Source of the DNA: a virus
Reading direction: 5' to 3' (one strand)
Virus record (IMG/VR): IMGVR_UViG_3300000115_000145
Location: 1 to 27,245 of that record
Length of the DNA: 27,245 nucleotides
Part shown: positions 12,844 through 22,339 of the stretch, in pieces
Layout of the letters: every line of letters starts with the position of its first letter
Numbering within the stretch: the first letter of the stretch is position 1
Translations under genes and position numbers: made by a program
The notes under the pieces: model-generated
Seen by the model: only the letters and a program-made list of their open reading frames with translations
Databases searched by the model: none
What the model was told of the DNA's origin: nothing

Positions 12844-15486
12844 ATGAGCGGTACAAGTAGATATGAAATTGATATTGTTGCTAATAACAAGGCATCAAAA
12901 GCCTTAAGTAAAACTAACAAACAGTTAGGTAAAATAAACGCCAACGCTAAAAAGTCCAACAGTGCATTAAAGACTATGGGCACACTAGCAGCCAGTGCCG
13001 GTTTAGCGTTAGGTACTATTAAACTTGCACAAGGTTTTATGAATACTGCCAGACAGTTTGAGAACTTGGGTGTACAGTTAAAGTTTATTACAGGTAACGC
13101 CAAGTCAGGTGCAGAAGCATTAGATATTGTTGAAGCAGCAGCAAAACGCAGTTCATTTGCTATGGAAGATATGGCGGCAGCTGCTCCAAGTTTATTAACA
13201 GTAAGTAGCGTAGATCAACTAGCCAGCACATTAGATATGGCTGGTGATATTGCCGCGGCTACTGGAATGAGTTTCCAAGAAGTATCAAGTCAATTACAAA
13301 GAGCATTCAGTGGTGGTATTGCTGCTGCAGATATGTTCCGTGAAAAAGGTGTTAAGAGCATGCTTGGTTTCCAAGAAGGTGTAGAATATACAGCTGAAGA
13401 AACTGAACGCATGATCCGTGAAGCATTTGAGAATGGTAGTACAAGTTTAGCAGGTGCAACAAAAGATATGGCTAAGACTTGGGATGGACAAATAAGCATG
13501 ATGGGTGATGCTTGGACTGACTTCAAAAAAGTCACAATGGAAAGTGGTGTATTTGATGAACTTAAAATACAATTATCAAGAGTCAAAGGATTTATAGATA
13601 AAAACAAAGAAGCTATAAATGACATAGCAGAAGCATTAGGTAAAGGATTAGCAGTAATGGTTAAAGCGTTAGGTGATTCAATTGCATTTGTAGTTGAACA
13701 TTCACGCTTCTTTGCCACAGTAGCAAGTACAATAGTTGGAATAAAATTGTTTTCTTGGATAGCTAGATCTGGTGCAGCTATGAAGATACTAAACCTTGCA
13801 TTTAAGATGAGTCCTATTGGAAGATTAATTGGATTAGTAACAGGTTTAGCTGCAGTGTTTAGTTTGAACAATGGTTTAGGTAGAACAATAGCACAAGTAC
13901 AAGCAGTGCTTGATAGTTTAGGTGGTGCTTTAGCAAACTTTGGTAGATTCTTATATGGAAAAATGGGTGAAGTACTTGATTGGATAAAAGGCAAGTTTTA
14001 TGATTTTGTTGATAGTTTAATTGACGCATACAATTGGTTAGCTGATCTAATTCCAGGAATGAGTACTTTTGACAAATCAGCTAGAGATGTAGCAGGTTCA
14101 TTAAGTGCAATGGCCAAAGACGGATTTGAATATGTAAAAACAGCAGCCACTGATGCCGGACAAGCAGTGCTTGGTATGTTACCAGAAGAAGTAACAAAAG
14201 CTATATTAGATGCCGCTGAAGCAGCCGGTATTGCAGGTACAGAATATGATGCCTTACATGCAGAATTAGATAGACAAAGAGCAGTACAAGAAGCCTTAAT
14301 AGCAGTACAAAGCAGTTCAACAGTTGGAGCAACTGCCAACGCAACAGCAACAGGTAACTTAGCAGATGAAACTAAGAGATTAGCTGAAGAACAAGCCGCA
14401 GCCAAAACAGCTGCTGAAGAATGGGCTACAGAATGGACTAGATTACAAGCACAACTATTTCCAGTAGAAACAGAAATAGCAGAAATTAACGCTATGATTG
14501 AAACATTGGAGAGAAAAATTGCTGCTGGTGAAGATACAACAGGTCAAATGGCTTTAGCAGTAGTTAAACTAAAACAAAGATTAGTTGAACTTGATCCAGC
14601 AACACAGGCATTAATTGCAAGTCTGCAGAATTATGATGATGCAATAATGAGAGTTATTAGAAATCAAGAAGCAGATGCTCAAGCTAAATTAGATCTCAAA
14701 GAAGCAGCACTGTCATTGTATGATAGTTTGCATCCAATGGAAACACAGTTAAAAAGGTTAACTGAACAACAAGACTTAAACAGAGAAGCATATGAAAAGC
14801 AATTAATAACTATTGAGCAATATATGAAAATTCATAATAAGCTTCAAGAAAAAATTGATGAAACCAAAGAGTCTATGAAAGGACTGGGTACAACATTAAA
14901 AGAAACAACAGAAGATATGAGAACTGAAGGTGAAAAGTATGTTGAAAGCTTCAACAAAGACTTCAACAGAAAACTTGCTGATGGATTAGCCAATGGTACA
15001 TTAAACTTCAAAACATTTGCAGGAAGTTGGCGTAAAGTATTAGCAGACCTTATTAATGATACACTTAACGGTGGAACACTATTAAATGACATACTTGGTA
15101 TGTTTGGTAATTTATTTGGTGGCAAGGGCGGTGGACTAACCAGCTTATTTGATACAAAGGGTACAGTTGATAGTTTTAGTCAATTTGCAGGTGACCCGTT
15201 TAGCTCACATATGGCACGCAATATGATACCAAGTCTGTACGCAGATGGTGGTAAAATTGCTGCAGGTGAAACTGGTATTGTTGGAGAAGCAGGTGCAGAG
15301 CTAGTTACAGGACCAGCAACAGTTACACCAAACAAAGAAATTGGTGGTGTCAAGCCTGCGGTAAATATAACAATACAAGCAATTGACACACAGACGGGAA
15401 CTGAATTCCTGTTAAAGAACAAAAAGCAAATTGAAGGCATAATACAGCACGCCTACAATAGACGCGGCAAACAGGGGATTTATTAA
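12844..15486 (+). CDS. Tape measure protein, 880 aa
   Basis: It sets tail length and is ejected with the DNA. The N-terminus is basic and helical (NNKASKALSKTNKQLGKINANAKKS), with hydrophobic segments at about 43-66, 280-305 and 326-345. A TMP-type domain (residues about 75-210: FITGNAKSGAEALDIV, then AFSGGIAAADMFREKGV) and a coiled-coil region (about 480-710) follow. The end has SLYADGGKIAAGETGIVGEAGAELV, typical of lambda-like tape measures. At about 1.5 A per residue it would give a tail near 130 nm (family rule, not measured). The stop overlaps the next ATG (TAATG). Confidence 0.92.
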   Translation: MSGTSRYEIDIVANNKASKALSKTNKQLGKINANAKKSNSALKTMGTLAASAGLALGTIKLAQGFMNTARQFENLGVQLKFITGNAKSGAEALDIVEAAAKRSSFAMEDMAAAAPSLLTVSSVDQLASTLDMAGDIAAATGMSFQEVSSQLQRAFSGGIAAADMFREKGVKSMLGFQEGVEYTAEETERMIREAFENGSTSLAGATKDMAKTWDGQISMMGDAWTDFKKVTMESGVFDELKIQLSRVKGFIDKNKEAINDIAEALGKGLAVMVKALGDSIAFVVEHSRFFATVASTIVGIKLFSWIARSGAAMKILNLAFKMSPIGRLIGLVTGLAAVFSLNNGLGRTIAQVQAVLDSLGGALANFGRFLYGKMGEVLDWIKGKFYDFVDSLIDAYNWLADLIPGMSTFDKSARDVAGSLSAMAKDGFEYVKTAATDAGQAVLGMLPEEVTKAILDAAEAAGIAGTEYDALHAELDRQRAVQEALIAVQSSSTVGATANATATGNLADETKRLAEEQAAAKTAAEEWATEWTRLQAQLFPVETEIAEINAMIETLERKIAAGEDTTGQMALAVVKLKQRLVELDPATQALIASLQNYDDAIMRVIRNQEADAQAKLDLKEAALSLYDSLHPMETQLKRLTEQQDLNREAYEKQLITIEQYMKIHNKLQEKIDETKESMKGLGTTLKETTEDMRTEGEKYVESFNKDFNRKLADGLANGTLNFKTFAGSWRKVLADLINDTLNGGTLLNDILGMFGNLFGGKGGGLTSLFDTKGTVDSFSQFAGDPFSSHMARNMIPSLYADGGKIAAGETGIVGEAGAELVTGPATVTPNKEIGGVKPAVNITIQAIDTQTGTEFLLKNKKQIEGIIQHAYNRRGKQGIY

Positions 15487-18400
15487 TGGCTGATATGAAA
15501 CAAATATTTACATACCCAAGTAACAGTGGAACTGATTGGATTGATCCAAATTACATTGGTGATTCTAACAGTGGACTAACACGCAGAGCAGATGAGCTAC
15601 TAGCAGGTGCATACAAAAGTTGGAGTAACTTAGATCCAGTAAGTGACTTAGGTACAACTAATACTGAATTAATGCAAAACTTATCAAAGTTTATTACATA
15701 CTTTGATGAAGTAAAACTAATAGAGAATTTAACATTTTATGACTTTTGGGAAAACCCAATGGTTATATTAAACAAAACACCAGTTGCCCCAGATGCAACC
15801 ATACAATTAGGTGACACAAACAATCCTGGAACAATTACTACAACCGCTGATAATGAATTTGTAGATGGAATGAAAATAAGATTAAGTGGAATGAATGGTA
15901 CTTGGCAATTATTAACAAGCCCAAATACAGATTATTTTGCTAAAATTATTGCTACTGATCAATTACAAGTTGCAACAGACAGTGGACTAACAAATCTAAT
16001 TGGATATGTATCATCATTTACAGATGATTTGTCAACAACATTAACTGAAAACAATAGTGTTATTAAGATTACATTCAACAGTTCATATGATCTTCCAGAT
16101 GCAACACCAATCTATATTAACAGTGTTCAATATAATGGTCAATCAATGGTTGGAAATACTTACTATATTAAAGAAGATGCAGCACCAGTATATGATTTGT
16201 ATCAAGATAGTGCTTTAACTAACCCACTAACGCCTGCAGACATAAGACCGTTTTCTAATACTGTACACAGTGGAACAATAACACAACAATCAAGTCCAGG
16301 AGAAATAACATTTAGTAGTGCATTAACAAGTGATGAATTAATTGCTTACCCATCAAGTAACACTGGTTTCTATGGTGATGGCACATTATTCAATACTAAC
16401 TTAGATGATACTATCTATCTAAAAACAACTTCAGATCCATTAAAATATGAAATGTATAGAGATTCAGCTTTAACAAATCCGTTTAATACAGGTGATAACA
16501 AAATAATCTTAATGACAGATATTGGCAGCCTTAGCGTGGCATTTCCTACCATAACAGAACCATTAGATGATGAAGCACTAATAGTTGGCAATGATAATGA
16601 TTTCTTACCATACTTTGATGGAAGGGCAACACCATTAGATGAGTGCTTAGGAAATTTAGATCAGTTAGACGGAGTAACTGTGTATCCTAAAGATATTAGT
16701 ACTCAAGTTGGACAATATGATTTTGTAGAACTTTATTATGATGCGGCATATACAAGCCCAGTATCAAGAGATTCACTTAACCCTAGTTTATTTACAGACC
16801 AGGCAAACTTTACATTAGATCCTGCTGAATTGAATCTAACATACCTATCAAAAAGCGGACAAGGCAACAATTCTAAATATATGTATGCTGGAACTAGCAT
16901 ACCAGACTTTATAGGTGCAAATGATAAATTATATATTAATTCAAATAATCAGATCTTAAAGAAAGATGGCTCAACATATGTTGCAGCTGAATCTCAAACT
17001 TTCTTTAGTTTAAATGGAATAGATTTTATACCAAATGGAAGTATAAATGACACTGCCACTATTGATTTAAGTCTCCGCACTGATGTTACAATAAACAAAA
17101 TTAAATATGTTGGCCCAAATGTTAATAATAATCCATTATTATATGGAAATAAAAACGCTGCAAGTAATTTAGTTACCTACAATGGCGGTGACTATTATGT
17201 TGATGATATAGGTAATGGAATAAATGAAATGTACTTAGATGCAGGTTTAACACAACCACTTACATTAGCAAACTATATAGCATCTGAAGGAATGCCTGGT
17301 GCTAACTTAACAGCAAACACATTTGAATGTACATTTGAAAGACCACCATACACTACAACACATAATATTATAGACGCTAGAGACCTATTAACTGATGAAC
17401 AACGCATAATATACTTTAATGATGATGTTGAGTCAGCTATAGAAGATTCAAAGATTAATTTCTTTGATGCAAATACTTGGTATTATTTAGAGTACATTAC
17501 AGGAACTTCATCTCCATACAAATACAAAGTTTGGGAAGATGCAGCTTACACACAAAAACAAACAATTGATTGGCAAAATTATCTTACTACAACAGATATA
17601 ATGGACAATAGTGCAATTTATCCTAATTCAGGAAGAACAGTTTCTTATTACAATCCGCAAGGAATTATATTAGATTGGAATACTGATAATTTAGCATTAC
17701 AACTTATGCTACAAGGTGCTGAGCCTGATCTTAACATTACAAGTATTACTGGTAATGGACAAAACTTAGCAAATACACAGTATTATTATACCAAAGGCAC
17801 AGAAAATCAGAATGTTACAATTTACACAGACAGTGCAAAAACAATACCACTAACGGCAAGTTCAATAAGTGACAATAATGCAGGTTATACAAGCCAATAT
17901 AAGTTTATTGCAAATAAAAATACTGATGGAACAACAAATGGATTTGTAACTGATTCTACAGCACAACCTTACAATAGATTATCTGAACTTAATGGAACTG
18001 TATTAAACAAAATTGGACAGGGTGAAGGTGCAAAAAACTTAGAACATAGAAAGCTAATATTCAATGATACAGATGACATAAACACTGACAATAAACTTTT
18101 AGCACAAGCTGGATTATTAACTAACGGAGCAACATATTATACAGATTATGTTCAATCAACAAATAATAATAACTCTACTGGCTTAAGTTCAACAAATGGT
18201 ATAGGATTATTTACAACATTTAACAACTCTGAAGCATTACCATATGAACCATCAATTAGTACTACTCCAATTGCTAGTGCTGGTAGCGGACCGTTTACAC
18301 AAGTTCCAGAATTTCCAGAAACACTTATTACAAGTGATAAAGGATTAGAATTAGTAAAATACGCTGAATACCCATATAATGCAAATGGTGATACTATAGC

Positions 18401-21356
18401 AAGTACAACTGGAGTATTAATGGATGATGGTAGCAGTGTTGTATTAAATGATCCTGTTAACCACGCAAGTAGTTTTGGTTGGTTTACAATAACAACACAC
18501 AATAACTTTGCAAATGCAGTAGCAGTAAATGATTGGATCAGACTTAGTCCTACAGAAAAATGTAGATACACTGGATTTACACTAAACAGTGAAAGACTGT
18601 TTGAATTAGTTGATAACAGTGATGTTAAAATTCCAGTAACAATACCAACAACAGCAGATTATGACTTTACAGACTCAATGTACTTTCCTTGTAACGGTGA
18701 TGGTTACTTTGGTTCACCATATGATTATGACAACACACAATGGCAAGAATTTACTACAACACCAACAAGTGATGGTATTATAGCATCAGCAGGTAGCCAA
18801 GTACCAACAGCTTATCTTGATAGTGCTACTGGTGATTGGTATGTTGGTATAGACACAGGCAATACATATAAATCTGTCCAACAAGCTCCTGGTTCTGAAC
18901 AACCTATATATTTGTTTTGGAGTAAAGCAGATTGGGATAACGGTGGAAGACATTTAACAAGTGTTCCATCAACTCTTAAATCACAGTTTAGACCATACAC
19001 AAGCACTACTTTAAGAAGCACAAGTGCAACCTTTGATTATGAAGATGCTTTTGCATTTAACAATATTATTGGATTAGACACAGTTATTTCAGAGGGTGTT
19101 AGACTAGGTACAACAGTATACCCAACAACTGAAAATACCCGTTGGTTTGCAGCAAATGATTATAGTATTGATTTAACAGAACCAAGTACTGAAACTGGTA
19201 GACCACACAGTGGAACAGGTAATGAACCAGTATCATATATGTTTGCAACACAAAATACAGGATATGATCAATATAGACTTACACAAGATATTGTTATTCC
19301 AGCATTAGCAAGACACACACTTAGCAGTGCAACAGATATGCTTTATGTTGAAGAAATAACTTGGAGTAGTCCAACAGATCACACAGTTGATAGAGAACAT
19401 GTTGTTACATACAATCCTACATACAATAATACTGATACAACAGGTAACCCATATTACGGTTACTTTAATCACGGTGATATTATTGATTTACCAGGTGTTA
19501 ATGGATCAGCTACAGCAAGTTATGTATTACTAAAAAGAGGTAGCAATACTAAACTTAAATTTAGATATACAACAAGTGCAACACCAGATCCTACTACTGA
19601 TATTACAACAGAAGATATGACAGGTGAAGTATGGAGTGTACTACCATTGTTTACATGGCAAGACACCCCGGCTGGAACTAACACTTCACAAGGACGCCAA
19701 TCATCAGGTGGTTGGAATAATAATCAAATGTGGCTTTCACAATTCCCACAACCACAACTAGTTTCTCAAGGTAGTGGATATGACGCAAACATTATCTTAA
19801 ACGGTCCAATACAATCATTGCCAATGTTTACTAAACTTCAAACATCACCTACATACCCAAATACATATACGCAATCAACTGGTGCAGCGTACACGGGTAA
19901 TGTTACAGTTAGAGCAGGTAATATTGCTAATGGTACAGCACCTACAAGTGCAGAATTTGGATATGTATCAGGTCAAGCACCAGCATTAAATCATACTAAT
20001 GCATTTAAATTTAACGCAGAAAAACCTTGGAAGATGACAGATGTTGGAATAAATTCATACCCTATTTCTGAAAGTGCTATTGCAGGCTTATCACACAATA
20101 GTTATGCACAGGATTTTGAAACTCTTAACCCTGTAGTTGAAAGAAGTGAAATTAAGCGTTATTTGAATTCAGGTGATACCGCTAACTTTTATCCATATTA
20201 TGGAAACCCAAAAGGAATAATGCCAGTTGATATGGTTACACCAACTATTAACATAACACCTGCTTACCAGGGTGATGTTAACATGACTTTAGTTTCACCA
20301 CCAGCAGTAAATACAACACAGGGTACAGTATCAATCAGTCCAAATGAAACACAACCTTACAAAGCAGGTAGTGTTGATATTGTAATGCCAGGTAATGAAA
20401 CTTACAGTTATCAAGACACCAACAATACTACAGTGTATGAAGCCCAAGTACATGAAAATCAATGGTATGAGCCTGGGGGTTCTTATGTTGATAAAGCAAG
20501 TGCAGAAACAGATGCAACATTTGATATTACAGTCAATGGCAGTGGTAAATTACAAAGCGTGTCATTAAACACAACAGGTAGATTTGACAATGCTGAACCA
20601 CAATTAAGATACTTAGAATCACCACCAAACCAATATGTACCACCTACGCCTACACAAGCAGAATTAGAAGATGTGTGGGATACAGATGATGAATGGGCAA
20701 GTGATGGAAGCAGTCAATTAAAAGTTTGGCCAGATCATGTAACACCAATGAGTGCAGTTATTAACTATAACTCACCTACATTAGTTAACAATAGCCAAAG
20801 TGGTATCAAGTATACACGCAGTGTAGGACATACCAAGTGGAGACTTGAAGTAGAGTATCCACCAATGAGTGCAGAAGATTTCCAAAAGTTCCACGCAATT
20901 GCTCAAGCAGCACACGGACAAAGCACACCATTTTACTTTAATTTAAAAAACAAAGACGGTGTTAGCATACTATGGAGAGACTTTTATGATCAAGTAAATA
21001 CTACAACAAGTCCACTTATTAAAGATGATATAACACCTGGTGATACTACAATGTTAGTTGAAGGCTTTAGTTCAAATGAAACAGATGCATTCAAGCGTGG
21101 TGAAGTGTTTATTGATGGTAACAATGCAAACGGTTACTTGCACACAAGTTTAAGTGAAACAAGTTCAAACATATTTGGTGAAGCTAAAATACGCACACCT
21201 TGGCCGTTTAGAACAACTCAAACAGCAGGTAATAAGATTTACAAAAACCCAAATCATGCTGTTGTTACACTAGCAAGTGATAACTTTGAATACCAAGTTG
21301 ATGTAAACAATTATTATTATGTTAGCGTGGCATTTGATTTGGATAATTGGAAATAA
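15486..21356 (+). CDS. Giant tail-tip protein, 1956 aa, with Dit-like C-terminus
   Basis: This is the largest gene of the window. Residues 1-100 form a mixed head with no recognised fold. Residues about 120-800 contain seven spaced copies of a short module ending in Y.D(S/A)A.T.PL: near 161, 236, 321, 414, 581, 680 and 777. Residues about 800-1700 are asparagine- and threonine-rich beta sequence. The last 200 residues (YTRSVGHTKWRLEVEYPPMS, then FQKFHAIAQAAHGQSTPFYF) lie where GTA-type systems encode the distal tail protein (DUF2460/Dit) and have a similar pattern. It is probably a Dit with an enormous N-terminal adhesive extension. The Dit part is inferred. It might instead be a stand-alone adhesin. 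Confidence 0.7.
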   Translation: MADMKQIFTYPSNSGTDWIDPNYIGDSNSGLTRRADELLAGAYKSWSNLDPVSDLGTTNTELMQNLSKFITYFDEVKLIENLTFYDFWENPMVILNKTPVAPDATIQLGDTNNPGTITTTADNEFVDGMKIRLSGMNGTWQLLTSPNTDYFAKIIATDQLQVATDSGLTNLIGYVSSFTDDLSTTLTENNSVIKITFNSSYDLPDATPIYINSVQYNGQSMVGNTYYIKEDAAPVYDLYQDSALTNPLTPADIRPFSNTVHSGTITQQSSPGEITFSSALTSDELIAYPSSNTGFYGDGTLFNTNLDDTIYLKTTSDPLKYEMYRDSALTNPFNTGDNKIILMTDIGSLSVAFPTITEPLDDEALIVGNDNDFLPYFDGRATPLDECLGNLDQLDGVTVYPKDISTQVGQYDFVELYYDAAYTSPVSRDSLNPSLFTDQANFTLDPAELNLTYLSKSGQGNNSKYMYAGTSIPDFIGANDKLYINSNNQILKKDGSTYVAAESQTFFSLNGIDFIPNGSINDTATIDLSLRTDVTINKIKYVGPNVNNNPLLYGNKNAASNLVTYNGGDYYVDDIGNGINEMYLDAGLTQPLTLANYIASEGMPGANLTANTFECTFERPPYTTTHNIIDARDLLTDEQRIIYFNDDVESAIEDSKINFFDANTWYYLEYITGTSSPYKYKVWEDAAYTQKQTIDWQNYLTTTDIMDNSAIYPNSGRTVSYYNPQGIILDWNTDNLALQLMLQGAEPDLNITSITGNGQNLANTQYYYTKGTENQNVTIYTDSAKTIPLTASSISDNNAGYTSQYKFIANKNTDGTTNGFVTDSTAQPYNRLSELNGTVLNKIGQGEGAKNLEHRKLIFNDTDDINTDNKLLAQAGLLTNGATYYTDYVQSTNNNNSTGLSSTNGIGLFTTFNNSEALPYEPSISTTPIASAGSGPFTQVPEFPETLITSDKGLELVKYAEYPYNANGDTIASTTGVLMDDGSSVVLNDPVNHASSFGWFTITTHNNFANAVAVNDWIRLSPTEKCRYTGFTLNSERLFELVDNSDVKIPVTIPTTADYDFTDSMYFPCNGDGYFGSPYDYDNTQWQEFTTTPTSDGIIASAGSQVPTAYLDSATGDWYVGIDTGNTYKSVQQAPGSEQPIYLFWSKADWDNGGRHLTSVPSTLKSQFRPYTSTTLRSTSATFDYEDAFAFNNIIGLDTVISEGVRLGTTVYPTTENTRWFAANDYSIDLTEPSTETGRPHSGTGNEPVSYMFATQNTGYDQYRLTQDIVIPALARHTLSSATDMLYVEEITWSSPTDHTVDREHVVTYNPTYNNTDTTGNPYYGYFNHGDIIDLPGVNGSATASYVLLKRGSNTKLKFRYTTSATPDPTTDITTEDMTGEVWSVLPLFTWQDTPAGTNTSQGRQSSGGWNNNQMWLSQFPQPQLVSQGSGYDANIILNGPIQSLPMFTKLQTSPTYPNTYTQSTGAAYTGNVTVRAGNIANGTAPTSAEFGYVSGQAPALNHTNAFKFNAEKPWKMTDVGINSYPISESAIAGLSHNSYAQDFETLNPVVERSEIKRYLNSGDTANFYPYYGNPKGIMPVDMVTPTINITPAYQGDVNMTLVSPPAVNTTQGTVSISPNETQPYKAGSVDIVMPGNETYSYQDTNNTTVYEAQVHENQWYEPGGSYVDKASAETDATFDITVNGSGKLQSVSLNTTGRFDNAEPQLRYLESPPNQYVPPTPTQAELEDVWDTDDEWASDGSSQLKVWPDHVTPMSAVINYNSPTLVNNSQSGIKYTRSVGHTKWRLEVEYPPMSAEDFQKFHAIAQAAHGQSTPFYFNLKNKDGVSILWRDFYDQVNTTTSPLIKDDITPGDTTMLVEGFSSNETDAFKRGEVFIDGNNANGYLHTSLSETSSNIFGEAKIRTPWPFRTTQTAGNKIYKNPNHAVVTLASDNFEYQVDVNNYYYVSVAFDLDNWK

Positions 21357-21360
21357 TAGT

Positions 21361-21927
21361 ATGGCAACCCTAGAACAAATAGTAGCAAAAGAAACTATAC
21401 AATATTTTGACTGTGTTGAAATAGCAATTGATAGTACACACACATATTATCTTACACAAGCACCGTTTAACTTAACACTAACAGATGGCAACACATACAT
21501 TGCCGCAGGTGGATTATTACAAATGACTGAATTTGTAGATAATGCAAGTTTTAGTATTGAACAATTAGAAGTACAACTAGCAGGTATTGTAGAATTACCA
21601 ACTGGTGAAACAGTATTAAAAACTATACAAGAACTTGATTACATTGACAAACCACTAACAATATACCGTGCATTTATGGAAGACTACAGTGTAGCACATG
21701 AAGTTGTATTATACAAAGGTTACATCAACAGTATAACAGCAGCTTTAGGTGATGAAGGTGACAGTACAACAGCAAGTATTAGTACGGCATCACACTGGAC
21801 AGACTTTGACAGAGTAAGTGCAAGATACACAAATCAAAACAGTCAGCAAAACATACACCCTGCTGATGAAGGATTTAGTTTTGCAAAAGAAGTGCAAAAG
21901 GAAGTACAGTGGAAAGAAAATGCGTAG
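21361..21927 (+). CDS. DUF2163-like tail hub protein, 188 aa
   Basis: I start at ATG 21361 (MATLEQIVAKE), four bases after the giant gene's stop; the earlier in-frame ATG at 21319 would overlap it. Beta-rich N-terminal domain: YFDCVEIAIDSTHTYYLTQAPFNLTL, with YIAAGGLLQMTEF. The C-terminal part (DFDRVSARYTNQNSQQNIHPADEGFSFA) follows the pattern of the DUF2163/BR0599 family, which sits between Dit and the peptidase in GTA-type tails. Its last 8 bases overlap the next gene. Confidence 0.75.
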   Translation: MATLEQIVAKETIQYFDCVEIAIDSTHTYYLTQAPFNLTLTDGNTYIAAGGLLQMTEFVDNASFSIEQLEVQLAGIVELPTGETVLKTIQELDYIDKPLTIYRAFMEDYSVAHEVVLYKGYINSITAALGDEGDSTTASISTASHWTDFDRVSARYTNQNSQQNIHPADEGFSFAKEVQKEVQWKENA

Positions 21928-22339
21928 TGAAAATCAAAAGAAACTAGGACTATGGTTAGCAAGTAGACAATGGTTACCACATGAATTTGGTACCAATGAT
22001 TGTTGCACATTGCTAATGCATTACCATGATCATATGTTTGGTACAAATACTGTTGATGAAATATACAATAAATACAATGACATGAAAAGTGGAATAAGAG
22101 TTGCAAGCAAGTTCTTAACAGTTGATGAATGGTTCCCAAAACACGGGTATCAGCGTGAATTTAACCCTCAAACAGGAGACATAGTAATGGTCCAAAACAA
22201 TAGATTTTTTCCAAGCACATATATAATATGTATGAGTCAAGCCTGGAGTATAATGGATGGTGCAAAGAAAATGTCAAAGCATATAATTGAACAACCAGAC
22301 GCAGAATACAGTATATGGAGACATAAAGAATGGGCCTAA
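21920..22339 (+). CDS. NlpC/P60-like (DUF6950-type) tail protein, 139 aa
   Basis: I take ATG 21920 (MRSENQKKLG) because the upstream ATG at 21818 is deep in the previous gene. The pattern WLPHEFGTNDCCTLLM (18-33) has the N-terminal catalytic cysteine region (C28 or C29) of NlpC/P60-like tail peptidases. QTGDIVMVQNN (84-94) is the conserved strand after the active-site helix. These enzymes cut cell-wall peptide bonds at DNA entry. The position matches GTA gp14. A distinct catalytic histidine is not obvious, so activity is uncertain. Confidence 0.7.
   Translation: MRSENQKKLGLWLASRQWLPHEFGTNDCCTLLMHYHDHMFGTNTVDEIYNKYNDMKSGIRVASKFLTVDEWFPKHGYQREFNPQTGDIVMVQNNRFFPSTYIICMSQAWSIMDGAKKMSKHIIEQPDAEYSIWRHKEWA

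Noticed and set aside
13608-13615. TATAAATG-type near matches in coding sequence and at 25975
   Set aside because: Last base differs from the late core and several are inside genes; 25975-25982 is intergenic but too weak to call.
13290-13994. 234-aa minus-strand frame opposite the tape measure gene
   Set aside because: Antisense shadow of a strong gene with serine/proline-rich composition; no promoter or ribosome site seen.
21319-21360. Upstream ATG at 21319 for the DUF2163-like protein
   Set aside because: It would overlap the Dit-like C-terminus; ATG 21361 follows directly and starts the family pattern.
21818-21919. Upstream ATG at 21818 for the NlpC-like protein
   Set aside because: Its first 34 residues are an out-of-frame shadow of the previous gene; ATG 21920 overlaps that stop by a few bases as usual here.
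22067-22074. AATAAATA inside the NlpC-like gene
   Set aside because: It matches NATAAATA but sits in coding sequence with no gene start soon after; taken as chance in AT-rich DNA.
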